From Panorpa germanica (Eukaryota > Arthropoda > Insecta > Mecoptera > Panorpidae), in the NCBI GenBank assembly GCA_963678705.1, contig OY783207.1:2046001-2110000 (forward strand): a stretch of DNA of 64,000 bases, read 5' to 3'. A program made the translations under genes and the position numbers. The notes under the pieces were generated by a model. It saw only the letters and a list, made by a program, of their open reading frames with translations. It was not told where the DNA came from and searched no databases. Within the stretch, counting starts at the first letter, position 1. Each line of letters begins with the position of its first letter. Positions 47,339 through 60,673 of the stretch are shown piece by piece.

Positions 47339-49166
47339 CAACAGAAACCATTTCATCATTTCCAACACGTAACAAGTACTGAAGGACCTTTGATATAATA
47401 TAAATATAATAAGGAGAGTACAATCATGATTTAATTGATATTCAAGTAGATGTTAGTCATCATCATCGTCAGCATTCATCTCATTATTCACCCCTCTCAC
47501 TACCAAACCCCATTGTAAACCATAGTACACCCTTGTATTTTGAATCCCCTCTTACCCTTATCTAAAACTCTCCGATCGGTACTTCCAAACGTCATCACCA
47601 GGTGGTGTATACAATTTGAAAGACAATACCTTTCCCCTGTCCCTCCCACCCTATCAGCAACGTATTGTTTCCGTACTTTAGTATTATCTTGTTGCTAACT
47701 TGAAAATAACATTTATTTCAGCAAAAGTTTTTATTTTTTTTATAAAGTCAAGAACAGATCAGTTGTCAAATGTTTGAACAAACAAAAGTTTCAGATTTTT
47801 AAAACAGGAAGTCGTGCCACTGACGTTGACAGTCGCTTCCTGCAAATGACTAGATAACCTTGTGCCTTAGAAATAGCCTATTGTTTCTCTTAAACAGATT
47901 TTTATGATTTGCTTTAAGACTTATTACTAAATAAGAAGTTGCATCAATCCTCTGCAGCTTCTAACACCAAATGTTACAAATTTGCAAGAGCAAGTAGGGG
48001 TATGAAGGGAGTCTTATTCTGGAACCTTCTGTGACGCCAAATGTAGGTGCGAGCAAGGAAATAAAAATTAACAATTACCGAATACAACTACACAAGTACT
48101 CGTATGTACAGTCTGAGTAAACATTTCTGCTAATTTCGCTAATAATATTTCACTATAACACTATTGGTAGCATTACATTCACTAAGCAATTGCAGTAAAT
48201 GCACTACCGGAATCGAAATTTTAGACCTATTCCGATCCTAAAAGGGATCTTTACTCCTCTTCTCATACTAAATACAGTAAAGTAAACCTGGTCTAGTCGT
48301 AAACATTATTATATGACCCTCCCTTAGTCCTAAACGAAGTCATGATCCTATCGTCTTATGTAATTCAAACCCTGTAAACCTTTTTAAAACCTATGATGGT
48401 CAAAAGGGTGGGTGTAAGAAATAGAATCTATTGTTAAGGGATGAATATGAAATAATGAGTTAGAGAGAGATAGATAAATGCAATAATGAGTTTGATAGAG
48501 ATAGATAGTGTTATATTTATCGGTATTAATATTTTGCTTCACTTGATATTTAGATTTCGTTGAATAAAGATATATCTTTGAGTTACAGAACTTTGAGAAC
48601 TATAGTTTTACATTTTCATTATATAGAAATAATACATAAAATGTAAATTGCATGAATTCCCTAATTTATTAATGTTTTCATAGGAATTTTTACTATAGCA
48701 AATTAAAAATCAATACAGTAATGCGAACCGAATAAAGTTTCAAATCCCAAAAAGGATTATGTTTATAAAAACACGAAACTAATAACTCGAGTGTACAAAA
48801 TATATTAAAAATAACATTTAATAAACGATAAAGGAATTCCTAAAAACGGTCAACTTTGTCAAAAAAAAAAAAAATACAAAAATATATTTGAAACATTCCA
48901 CAGACTTCTGTAGAAGAGTCTGTTCTGAAACTGCCGCGAATTCAGCACGTTAAATATTTCATAAAAACTGGTAACACAAACAAAATGGAATAAGAAAACC
49001 AACTCTAGCGTAATCGTCTTTATCCTAACTCGGTGATCTTTGTTGCGTCCCTGTTTGTAACTCGAATTCTTTTGAATTTCTTATTTTCTATGTTCGCAAA
49101 ATGTTTAACATGTGTCGGTCATAAAGGGATCGAGTCAAGGGCGTCCGCAGAATAAGGCAGTTACTA
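47339..49166. other. Non-coding spacer
   Basis: Includes short CAT/ATC-rich and GATA-rich patches (47458-47475, 48465-48510). No gene. Confidence 0.45.
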
Positions 49167-49168
49167 AT

Positions 49169-49850
49169 GGGCACGTGTCCTCATTTTTAAGTGGTCGATT
49201 TTTCAATTATTGATTGAAATTGATGTTAATAAATGTGTATTGACGTGTCTATTTTATTAAATATTTAAATGTTGACGAAGATCAATTGTAGTTTTAGCGC
49301 TAGAAATGGTCGGCCATATTTGTATGACGTGAAATGCATGTTATAAGTCAGTTTTTTGGTGAGTAGGTCAGTGTTGTGGTAATGTTTTGTAACCGTTGGT
49401 AGTCGAAATAATCAAGTCAAGTCAAAGAATAAGTTTTTATTTTATTTAACCCTGTTACGGCAAACATAATATTGCAATTTTATTGTTCCTTGAAATAGCT
49501 GTAAATAATATTTGATATTTTGATATATAAATACATATATAGCAGAGATTTATGAGCTGTGAGGTTGGTAATCCGTAAACTTGCCAGAATTCTGTCAAGA
49601 ATATATCTCTTTTATGCTTTGTTGTATAAAAGAGATAGCAACTAGCGGTTGTGATGTCACATGCAGTTGGAATATTGTCCAACGTTGAATCTCTTTAATA
49701 ATTAAAGAGAAAAAATGACTTTTTTAATTGTTAATATCTTCTGAAATATAAGGAGTTATTAAAAAATAATTGAACATTTGAGGTTCTAGTAACCAACTTT
49801 ATCAATATATAGTACAGTTTTATAGAAATTAAGTCATTGGACACAAGCCC
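49169..49850 (+). mobile_element. AT-duplicating MITE, full-length copy (682 bp)
   Basis: Starts GGGCACGTGTCCTC after AT (49167-49168) and ends GGACACAAGCCC. The right flank is TT rather than AT, a probable later mutation. Carries the same internal inverted repeat as the 16-kb copy. Confidence 0.85.
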
Positions 49851-50571
49851 TTTTCAATTTTGCTTTCCTCCCTTTTAATAGACTTTACACGCCCCTGGGT
49901 GGGTGGTACACCAGGATGCGGAAGTGAGGTAGATCCAGAAAATGTTTTATATATTTTATAGAGCTGTCAGATGTTGCTATATTTTAAAACTGTATTCGAC
50001 TTTCTTAAAACGCACCACATGTTATATAATGTTATTCATTTTTTAAATTTAAATATGATTCAAAAACTCTAAAAACGTCATACTCGTGCAAACAGGATCT
50101 GTGTTCCATCAAACATAAAGTTTATTTTTCTGCACAGCATATGGCAGCTAACTCCGCGCGGAGTTGATGTATATACTTTTATTTAATTCCATGTAGACGG
50201 TCCCAAATTAAAATACTAAAACACCAGTCAGTCAGTCACGTGATCAGGAAGCAGTGTGTTACATATACTCTATAAACATAAAAACTGCATCTGGATGGAT
50301 AACATGTTCTAATCAAGTTTGCTATGAAACTACATTTCAGAAGTGGGAATTTATTTTAATTTGAAATAGTTTCATATTTTTATATAAAAAAAGTTTATTC
50401 GTTCTATAATTGCATTTCGTAACTACTTGAGCTACCCCGACTCCTGACAATTCCTTGAATACAACATTAACATTGTACACAATGTGATCCCAATCATTTA
50501 ATCATTTAAGACAAAAAAAAGGGTAAATCTCGGAATGAAAGGTAATAAGCTATAAACTTGTTTAATTCTTT
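49851..50571. other. Non-coding spacer
   Basis: No gene or repeat recognised. Confidence 0.45.
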
Positions 50572-51914
50572 GGGGCCTATTTTGTAACTGCTTATCTGAC
50601 GTCTTCGATTTTTCAAAGCCCTATAAGTTACAAATTAGGCTACTAATGCCAGTTTCAAGGTATGGGATCCATTTTGCAATTTATTTAAAGTTTCCTAATA
50701 GTTGTGTGTAAACTTATATAGATTAGTGGTATAGTGATACAAAATCTTGAAGCGACCAAAGATGTTAATGGTCTTTCTTGAGGCGATAAAATGTTGAATT
50801 AGTGGACTGTATTTTTGTAGACAAATAGATTTTGTAATTTCATATAAAATGCGTTTATTTACTTCTATAAACTTCACTTCACAGATACAAATAAAAAATA
50901 TTTTAATTTTGATTTTGTTTATTATAACTGAATAATGGGCTTGTGTCCTCATTTTGTAGTGGTCGATTTTTCAATTGTTGATTGAAATTGATGTTAATAA
51001 ATGTGTATTGGCGTGTCTATTTTATTAAATATCTAAATATTGACGGAGATATGACAATTAAAAGTTTGAATTGTAGTTTTAGCGCTAGAAATGGTCGGCC
51101 ATATTTGTATGACGTGAAATGCATTTTAACGTCAGTTATTTGTTGAGTAGGTCAGTGCTGTGGTAATGCTTTGTAACCGTTGGTAGTCGAAATAATCAAG
51201 TCAAGTCAAAGAATAATAAGTTTTTATTTTATTTAACTCTGCTAAGGTAGACATAATATTGAAATTTGATTGTTCTTTGAAATAGCTGTAAATAATATTT
51301 GATGTTTTGATATATAAATACATATAGCAGAGATTTATGATCTGTAAGGTTGGTAACCTTACACAATATTGTGATGTCAAATGCACTTGGAATGTGTACA
51401 ACGTTGAATCCCTTTAATAATTAAAGAAACAAAATGACTTTTTTTTAAAAGGAGTTATTAAAAAATAATTGAACATTGAGGTTCTAGTAACCCACTTTAT
51501 CAATATATAGTACAGTTTTATAGAAATTAAGACATAGAACACAAGCCCATTGATTAGGTTATAACCACTGGATATTAAATTTAAGTACTTATTAGGTCAG
51601 GGTCTGAGAGAATTCTGCTGAATTGTATCAACTACTGCTTAGAAGAAAACTAAACAGAAAGATGTAAACGGAAAGAGATGCAAATAAGAACTGAATTTAG
51701 TTATAACAGACATCTAGCATAAATTAGATTAATTAAATAGTAAATACAACTGCTATTTACATAGAATAAAATAATATAACTAAATTACTATTGCATAATA
51801 ATGAATACAAAAAATATAAAATATATCTAATGGTTAAATTTAACCATTTAGTTTAGAAAATATAGGCGTTTGAAAAATCGTTAGATGTAACAGAGCAGTT
51901 ACAAAATAGGCCCC
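50572..51914. mobile_element. Harbinger-like TIR element containing a nested MITE
   Basis: GGGGCCTATTTTGTAACTGC at 50572 is exactly mirrored at 51895-51914 (20/20). TTT lies outside both ends, a possible 3-bp duplication. Without the nested copy at 50937-51548 it is about 730 bp. The termini resemble those of the 6278-6962 MITE (GGGCCTTATTCTGTAA), so both may belong to the PIF/Harbinger group. A fragment of the same family lies at 36085-36160. No transposase. Confidence 0.8.
50937..51548 (+). mobile_element. AT-duplicating MITE nested in the Harbinger-like element (612 bp)
   Basis: GGGCTTGTGTCCTC to ACACAAGCCC, with AT on both sides (50935-50936, 51549-51550). Non-coding. Confidence 0.88.
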
Positions 51915-52149
51915 TTTATTTTGATATTTTATAAGTTCTCCTGAAATATCTGTTTTATGACGGATTAAATGGCGGACAACGCGATCGTATTAATACAATA
52001 TCTATGGAACCGCTTAACATATTTCAATTATTTTTACGGTTAAAGAAAGCTGATTAAATTACGCAAAAAGTATAAAAACAACATTTTCTTAAAAAATTAT
52101 TTCTTTATACGTTACAAGCGTTTTTATGAAAGAAATAAAAAATTCTTCC

Positions 52150-52235
52150 CAATTTAGCTCAGTTTTAAGCAATTGTGGTGCCACCTATATATCATCCTAC
52201 GAACATTCTGAGTCATGTGATACTTGATCAATAAG
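52150..52235 (-). repeat. Mariner-like leader fragment, inverted
   Basis: 'ggtgccacctatatatcatcctacgaac' resembles, inverted, the leader of the mariner-like remnants at 12.7 and 19.1 kb. Short and old. Confidence 0.5.
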
Positions 52236-53634
52236 TGAGTTAGTTAGTGTATTAGTAATACATCTCCAAATAAATTGAAATTTGAATTGGGTATGCAGTT
52301 ATGTGTGACAGTGTACACAGAAACTTTATTTTGACACACGTCTTTATTTTAAGGTGTCTGAAAACCTTTTAAATTAAATATTGAATTGAAATTCATTCGT
52401 GTCACCTGTCTTACACCGTTGTCTATTCAAAAACATATGTAGATCGTATCCCAACCACTTGTCTGAATCCTGTTCTCCCGCATTATCCTGGTCCTGTCTC
52501 AGATCGTTCCCGTGTACCTGTCCAAGTGTCCATCCGATGCTAGACCCCAGTTCTATTTCCATTTAAACACAAGACATATACGTTAACTTTACAAACATAT
52601 TATAAGACTTTCCTTTTATGTTTCAAATATAAATACATTCCGAGAAACCACTTTTAAAAGTGTCTGAAAATCCCAAGACATTTGAATGTTTATCTCCGAA
52701 AACCAGAGAAGAAAGGAGACAGATAATGTAAGATGGCTACAGTATTGCTTGGTTTGTTAAGCTGTAAATCTTTATTGTAGAAAATTTATATTTTTTAAAT
52801 GCGAATAATTTAAGTGTACTGTCTCCAGTCTTTAAAAACTAACGCAGTTTTAAATATGCGACTTTGCTAATTGAATTTTACCTAAAAAAAAGCGTTTTCG
52901 TTGACTTAAAACATTTTTTAACATTGTTTAATTTCACAGTTTTAAAATCACTCAAAAATAACAAAGTTATACAATTGTGGGAGACAAATGTGCAGTACTT
53001 GTTGCCGCCAGGGTTTGTTTCCGTGAACCCCAAGAACAGGGTTGAACAAAACAAGAATGGGCGACATCCAACCTTTCTTTAGTATTTCAAGAGGGAGGAA
53101 TGAGATCTTTCTTCTCCCCCCTTCACCCCTGCTGTTCCTTGTATAGTTGCGCGCTGCTGGCGTGACGCTAACTCGATTTGTTCCAGCAGCGCGTTACTTG
53201 CCATGGCTCTTCCAGAGACAAGAAAGACGAAAACGGGAAACGAAGACCAAGGAAAAAAAACGATCAAGTGAAACTTGTATTTATTTGCGCATTTTCTTTG
53301 GTTTTATGAGAATGACACTGTTACAAAAAGAATAAATTTAATGTTTAAAAAGGTTATTTCTTTTCGAGTGGATAAATAAATAACCTTTTGTTAAAATGCT
53401 CTTGTTTACTTAAGCAAAACGATAAACGATTATATAAGATGTTTAGCTGAATTAATAGCCATTTTGCTTCTTATTTTTAGTTCATTTAGTCGCTCTGTTA
53501 TAATAACATCATTTATATGAAAAAATTGTTTTGATTGTGGGAGATAACATCAAACAGACTCAAAGAGGAAAAATACACTAAGATGTAAATAAATAAAATG
53601 TAAAACTAAAAGCCTTTCGATGGATTGGGGGGGG
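52236..53634. other. Non-coding spacer
   Basis: No gene supported. The GC-richer patch at 53100-53260 has overlapping short frames on both strands but no domain. A G run lies near 53626-53632. Confidence 0.4.
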
Positions 53635-54305
53635 GAGGTCAAAACGATAAACAAGAAGCATATTTTCGATAATGTTTTTTGACGACACATTTAACGTATA
53701 ATTATTTCTACAATCACTACATGATAAAATAACATTTAAAGAATACTTTGTGAAATTTTCATAAATAAATATCAAGAAATGAGGCATTGACAGCGAATCT
53801 CCGCAGACGTCACAAAAAAAAAGTAACATTGCGGTGCCACTCATAACTCATCACTGGATTTTCTGAAATCGAAAAACCAAAATGATTTCGTTGAGTTTTT
53901 ATTTTTTTATTGCTTTTTCAATATTTTACTGCACTTATAAGTCAAAATACCGATTTTTCATGAAAAGAATCAGAAACTTTGTTATTTTAAAATACGTTTA
54001 AATTAAAAAATTAAAAAAAAACTCTACAGCGTTACCTAGGCATTTATGTAAAGAAAAAGTATGCAAAATTTCAAAAGAATCGGTTCATTAGATTTTGAGC
54101 TAAAGAGGGCACTGGCTCTGAAAAACCTACGTGTGAGAAACCGCATTTAAAAGTTTCAAAGTAACACGAAAGCAGACCAGAAAGGTGAAGACTTAAAACT
54201 GTATATCTCCGACAGTTTTACTCCAATTGACTTCAAATTTTTACAAAATAAACTTAATATATTGTACAATAATATAAATAAATTAAAAAGAAAATTGAAA
54301 CCTTC
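53635..54305 (-). repeat. Dispersed repeat with internal hairpin, minus copy
   Basis: On the minus strand it runs from AAGGTTTCAATTTTC to ATCGTTTTGACC-type ends. It keeps one arm of the internal inverted repeat (ACAGCGTTACCT near 54028-54042), but the other arm is deleted. Uniquely among the four copies an 88-codon frame is open (53578-53844), with CDVCGDSL and a later CSDC. In the other copies a slipped poly-T tract breaks this frame, so coding function is doubtful. Confidence 0.7.
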
Positions 54306-57157
54306 TCTTCTCGAAACTCTTCCATTTAATACACGGGTATTCTTCAACTGAACAACTTCTTTCTTATTGTTTTATATCTTTTTGCAAGATACCTTGTAAA
54401 CAAAATAAGCTTTTTTGGAGCTGTAATATTGCTTATTTGGTGCTGCTTTCTCCGTTCTTGCGCGTAGTGCAGTGGTCCTATTATTTATGAATATAAAATT
54501 GGTTTAAACAAATATAAAAAAAAGTATCTCAAGTGTAAAAAGTTCGTGTATAATGTAGTAGCAATTTGAAAATAATAGAATTTTCTAACAGAAAATTAAA
54601 AATTCAAATGCATTTATTAAAAGCAAAAATAAATGTTATGTATAAAATATAACCCCCCACAGCTACTACCTCCTATCACCTTCCCCCACCGCACCCCTGT
54701 CTTCTTCCCACACTAACAACAACCAAGGTTTTATGTAAAGCTAAAAAGAAACTTTTAATAAGGTTTCCTACGTAAAATATTCATCTTTATTTAAATTTTG
54801 TAGTTCTATAAAAAATATTTCATTTTTTTCTATTAATATGCATATGTTTTAATATCAAGAATATGCAAAAGGGAACCTAAGATCACTCAACTTATTTTCT
54901 ACTTCTACTATTATAATGTTACTTAATACAGGTTTGGTTCCGAGCAACACCGGGTCACTTTTATCTATAAAAAAAATAATTAAGTATTTTGTACACTCCT
55001 TTAAATTTAGCGGGTGAATCATTGAACTCATTTTTTATACACAATGTATTACATAATAAACATGCCTTACATTACCTATTCAAATTTCGCAGCGCCTCTA
55101 GCGGCAAGTTTTAATTACCAAGTGAAGTGTTTGACAGCTGTGATATATCAGTCCAAGTTTATAATATTTTAATAATTAAAAAACGTAATTGCGTGTTATA
55201 TAAATTGTGTCAATTGTTTATAAAACTATACTTTACATATTCAATGTATTACATTCCTTCCAACGTATCGATAAATACTTTTTTTTGTTACTTTTTATAT
55301 CGTGTTATTTTTTGCAACAGGTAGCCATTTTTTTTTACATAAGAAAGTGACATTTACAATAAAAATTATTTAAAACAATCTAATATTTAATTGTGTTATA
55401 CGAGTATATAATAGTATTGTGTTAATATTAATAAAGTGTTGTGATAACTTGTGTAACAAACAGAGAAAGATATTTGACGTGCCGCTGACTCTAATGTCAA
55501 AAATTATTTCTTTACTACAAATGTATTTTAATGTAAAGAGCTACTGTGATTTGCATTACATCTTATCGTTTACTTAAAATCTAACATTAATATTAATATA
55601 TATGGCTAGCTGATTCAACACACAAAAAGATTTACTTGTTTAGATCACAGTACTCTTGTAGTGTGTTTCAATTTTGTTAACCTCTCTGTAACTTGACAGT
55701 AGTTTGCAAATATCTTTTCTAATTCATATCTTTACATTAAATTACATTTGTTTTAAAGAAAGTACATTATTCACAAGCATGCTTTTATATAGTGTTTATA
55801 TAAATAGTGTGAGTGTTGTGTTTTGTGCATAGCTCCTGTCATCGTGGATTTCAACTCTGCCATTTCAAGGTTAGTTTTGTTTATTTTGCTGTCATGTTTG
55901 CTTTGTGTACAATTTATTTTTATGCATTTTATTTTTAAGAAACGTAAACGTATGTTTGATTATTAGTTGTGGAAACAGTATGTGTTTCAACATGTTTTAA
56001 CCTGTCAAAACCAGAGTTTGCATATGTACCAATCTGTCAGATTAATAATTCACAGTTCTAATTATGTTAGTTTGCTTAGAAGGATCTTTCTGTGGGTTGA
56101 ACATGAACATACTGCTTAGGATCGTTTTCAGTATTTTCTGTTCGACTTTATATTGCTTAATATTGGTGTCATTTTTGGTATGGTTTATTTAATTCAAGAC
56201 TTTGGCTTGTTGTTTTGGACATGCTACAAATTAATTTCTTTCAGTTCAAGTATCACAATTGCTAGGTTAGTTTTCTATTTTGTTGTATTTAGTACCGCAG
56301 AAGGCTACATCAGTGTTTGTACGTCACTGTCACAAAGTAATAAAACAAAATCCATGGCACTATGGTGTTTTTAGCAAGGTTTATTACGCCAGCGAATGTC
56401 TAAATGAAAACATAGTACAAACTCGTATGTTACGTATAGCATAACATGCTTTTGACATATAAATGTCGTACGTTCGTAATAATATTTTTTATGGTTTTAA
56501 CATTATATAAACTCTCGGTATTTTACACATAATATTTGACGTCGTATGCAGTAGCTATTCGCGGCTTGTAATATTCGCAGATGATTCATCCTTCTTGTCA
56601 TTTAATGTTAGCTCTCATTCCTCAACACCCCACTCCCTTCTCCAGTCATCATCACCTCACACTTATCACATTAAAACATCGCGCCCGCTAACGTCGCGGA
56701 TTCGTACAACTGTTCAGTGATAAAGATGATTAAATTTTAATGCCCCGCCCCTTTTCGGTGACTGCTGTAATTGTTACACATTACCGAAACGTAATTACAC
56801 CATCTAAGACTAATTGCTTGAAGATTTCGCGTGACGTGAAGGCGTAGCGGGATGTTGGGTTAAAGTTTGACTTTCTTAAATTGAACCGAGGGAAATTATA
56901 CGCCAAATAAATTTGTAATAATAAATTATTGTAATATTTTAATACTGAGAGCTGAAATGGATACTCTTACTCTCTTTTTGCAATTAGAAAATACAATCAG
57001 AAGATTTCGGTATTAATACGTCATCGTTGGTTTCTTAACAAGTGCGGGAGAGAGGGGGGAAAAGAGAAATTGTGCTTATTATATAAGAATCAGTCATTCA
57101 AGTTGTTTTAATTTGTTTTTTACATTATATTCAATTAGTATTTTTCAAACTTTGTAA
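54306..57157. other. Long non-coding spacer
   Basis: AT-rich. 'cgcagcgcctctagcggc' near 55088 is noted as GC-rich but unassigned. No gene, RNA or transposon end could be supported. Confidence 0.45.
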
Positions 57158-57330
57158 GGCCTGTCGCTCACTGCAAATATATTTAAGCGACAGGGAATTC
57201 GGGCAAGCGAAGCAAGCCGACTCCTGTGTTCTTTCCATGTGTTGTGTCACAATACATGCATACCACGTACCGATACGACAGTACGCCAAGTCACATTTGT
57301 GTACTGTAGGGTGTATTATATCATAAAAAC
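57158..57330. repeat. Partial copy of the GGCCTGTC TIR element
   Basis: Begins GGCCTGTCGCTCACTGC and shares with 11163-11340 the segments 'tatttaagcgac', 'gtcacaatacat' and 'tgtgtactgtagggtgtatt'. The right terminus is absent. Confidence 0.6.
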
Positions 57331-57883
57331 AACGATTCAATTTTCAATTATATATTTCAGTAGTTTGTTCAAAATGATAAACATAATTTAAAAATTAATC
57401 ATTAATTTCAATATTCACATTTTATTAATCTCATAAACAATTACGTGTTGTAAATTATTTATTTATTAATTATTCATACAAATAAGCAAATACAGTTTAG
57501 TAACACGGACGTTAAATGTAACATTCATGTTGGATGATTAAAAATTAATTTTAAATCTATAATTATATGTATGATGCTGATGTGACCTAAATATTGTAAT
57601 CCTATTAAAATGGATGTAGTTCAATTATAAAACACAATTACTGATTTATAGTAATTACAAAATTACCCATTAACAAATTTTAATTATTGAAATTAGTTAT
57701 GGTGTAATTATATTCTTACTAGCGTTTACCCTATCGCAGAGCGGCGTCTATTTTATATATATGCTTAAAATTTAATAAAATAATTCGTAATTTCATTTGT
57801 AAAATGAATTTGTATTTGAACAAGTGTTCAGTCTTAAAAATATTGAAAAAATATGCGTTATTTGACCAACTTATTTCAAAATG
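57331..57883. other. Non-coding spacer
   Basis: Very AT-rich, nothing recognised. Confidence 0.5.
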
Positions 57884-58503
57884 AAGGTTTCAACTTTTTT
57901 TTTATTTATTTATATTATTGTACAACATATTTAGTTTATTGTGTAAATATTTGAAGTCGATTAGAGTAAAACTGTCGGAGATATAGAGTTTTAAGTCTTC
58001 ACCGCTCTGGTCTGCTTTCGTGTTAGTTTGAAACTTTTAAATTCGGTTTTCTCACACATAGCTTTTTCAGAGTGGGTGCCCTCTCCAGCTCAAAATCGTT
58101 GAATTTTTTTTTAACGTTTTTTAAAATAAGAAAGATTCTGATTTTTTTAAAGAAAAATCGGTATTTTGACTTTTAAGTGCTGTAAAAAATTGAAAAACCA
58201 ATAAAAAAAGAAAAACTCGACAGCGTTACCTGCAGAAACTTATCAAGTAATGAAATCATTTTGGTTTTGTGATTTCTGAAAATCCAGTGATGAGTTATGA
58301 GTGACACCGCAATGTTACTTTTTTTTGTGACGTCTGCGGAGATTCGCTGTCAATGCCTCATTTCTTGATATTTAATAATGAAAATTTCACAAAGTGTTCT
58401 TCAAATGTCATTTTATCATGTAGTAATTATAGAAATAATTATATATTAACTGTGTCGTCAAAAAACATTATCGAAAATATGCTTCTTTTTTATCGTTTTG
58501 ACC
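57884..58503 (+). repeat. Dispersed repeat with internal hairpin, plus copy
   Basis: AAGGTTTCAACTTT to TATCGTTTTGACCC. Retains the CTCGACAGCGTTACCTGC arm near 58214-58231; the opposite arm is lost. Non-coding. Confidence 0.75.
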
Positions 58504-59542
58504 CACTAATACCCAGTAATGAAAACTAAAATATTTCTTCTATATATGGTAGTGCCACCAGGGTTAAAACACTATTTTGTAGAAAGTACGTCTAATAATA
58601 ATAAATACCGTGACATCGTAGTGCTACGTTTCAACATCCCTGGCTGGCTAAGGATTAATTCAAGTAATGTATTCAGTCTGCAACCAGTAAGACTCAACGA
58701 TGACAGTTCTCAATATGATCTTGAGGGTGGTGGATAAAGGGTGGTAGTGGGTTCGTAGAATTGAAGTAACGGAAAAGGGGTGCGTTTTGTAAGCGGAATG
58801 GAAACTCTATGATCATTATCCGGGATTTGTTGGTTCTCTACTCCTCCCTTCATCCTCCTTCTCTACCCATTTCGTTTCAAAGTCTGAATTCAGTTATATT
58901 ACAACAGCGCAGCGTCTATCAATGGTCTTATTTTATTTAGACGGATTAAAGAAGGAAAACTGTCTTTAGATTTAGTTATGGTAAATATAGCGACAAAATA
59001 CAAGAATAATAAGAATTATATAAATCCCCCCCCCCCCCCACTTTCCCAGACGAGTATTTCTGGTGTAAGTTACGTTTATTTAAAAGTATAATTAGAAATG
59101 AAGAACTAAATTATTTTGAATAAATGAATGATGTAACAATCCCTAGGAGTGTTATTATTCAAAGTCTGCTAACCGTTGGGAGGACACAATCGCAAAATGT
59201 TTTAGAATTGTAAAAGAGGTAAAATCTCACATCAATAAGGTACCTCCTTGCTTTTATCCGAGCTAAGAAATTGCTATTAGCGCTAACAGATATTAATAAA
59301 CCGAGCTCTGTATAAAACAAAACACCGCGCTTATTTGATTTTAAGTGCCTTTTGTAGAAACTTCTTTTGAAATGTTAATAGCAACGGAAGGACGTTGAAA
59401 CAAACACTCATAGCTATCAAGATCAAAAGAAGTCGAAAGTAATATATATTAGTATTAATTATGAAACTTAATTAAATTATTCTTAATTTATTATTATTAA
59501 AATGAGTCTGAAATCATTGAAAAATCTTTGGATAATAAAATA
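58504..59542. other. Spacer with poly-C tract
   Basis: A 14-base C run at 59026-59039. No gene recognised; the 72-codon plus frame at 58519-58737 has no domain. Confidence 0.45.
59026..59039. repeat. Poly-C tract
   Basis: Fourteen consecutive C. Confidence 0.95.
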
Positions 59543-60671
59543 TAGGGTGTCCCAAAAAATATATTAATTTTATTGGTATTGGAACAAATATATTTTTTAA
59601 ACTTATGTCACCTAAATATATTTTTAAAATATTATTGTTATCTTCAATATTTCTGAATCCTGTGAGACACGTACTTAAATTTACCAAATGATAAACAAAT
59701 CTACAAGAAACAAAACCTAGCTGTTAAAATGGCAATAATATATGAAAAAGTAAAAATTCAGAAGAAAATAACTACAGTCACTCGTACAGGACATGTTACA
59801 AATTAGAGCTATAGCGTCATTCTGTTAGAAACATGTTCTTTCAAATGTAACCAGTATAATTTTGCAATTTTTACGTAAATGATGATGATTAGTAAATTTT
59901 CTATATCTAATAATCGTAGAATCAAATCGTTTATAAAACATCTCGCACACAAAGCGCTCCGTTCTCGTAGCGACTGAATGCGCTTGTGTCCTATGTCTAA
60001 ATTTCTATAAAAGTGTACTATATATTGATAAAGTGGGTTACTAGAACCTCAAATGTCCAATTATTTTTTAATAACTCCTTGTATGTTAAAAGATATTAAC
60101 AATTAAAAAAGTCATTTCGTCTCTTTAATTATTAAAGGGATTCAACGTTGTACCATTCCAAGTGCATGTGGCATCACAATCCTTGTGTAAGGTTACCAAC
60201 CTTACAGCTCATAAATCTTTGCTATATGTATTTATATATCAAAATATCAAATTTTATTTACAGCTATTTCAAGGAACAATAAAATTTCTATATTATGTCT
60301 GCCGTAACAGGGTTAAATAAAATAAAAACTTATTATTCTTTGATTTGACTTGATTATTTGACTACCATCACCTGTAGAACATTACCACAGCACTGACCTA
60401 CTCAACAAATAACTGACGTTAAAATGCATTTCACGTCATACAAATATGGCCTACCATTTCTAGCGCTAAAACTACAATTCAAACTTTTAATTGCTATATC
60501 TTCGTCAATATTTAGATATTTAATAAAATATACATGCCAATACACATTTATTAACATCAAGTTCAATCAACAATTGAAAAATCGACCACTAAAAAATTTG
60601 GACACAAGCCCATTCTCGTCTGAAACTCTCTGGGTGATTACGTTAACACATGTCTTTTGGGACATCCTGTA
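59543..60671. mobile_element. Mariner-type TIR element containing a nested MITE
   Basis: Starts TAGGGTGTCCCAAAA and ends TTTTGGGACATCCTGTA, with TA outside both ends (59541-59542, 60672-60673). GGGTGTCCCAAAA-type ends with TA duplication are common in Tc1/mariner-related insect elements. Without the nested copy it is about 500 bp, and no transposase is recognisable. Confidence 0.65.
59980..60611 (-). mobile_element. AT-duplicating MITE nested in the mariner-type element (632 bp)
   Basis: GCGCTTGTGTCC to GGACACAAGCCC, with AT on both sides (59978-59979, 60612-60613). The body matches the family in inverted orientation. Confidence 0.88.
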
Positions 60672-60673
60672 TA

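Noticed and set aside
42270..60611. CRISPR-like or satellite array from recurring ~600-bp units
   Set aside because: The units are dispersed, in both orientations and individually flanked by AT duplications, so they are transposons and not an array.
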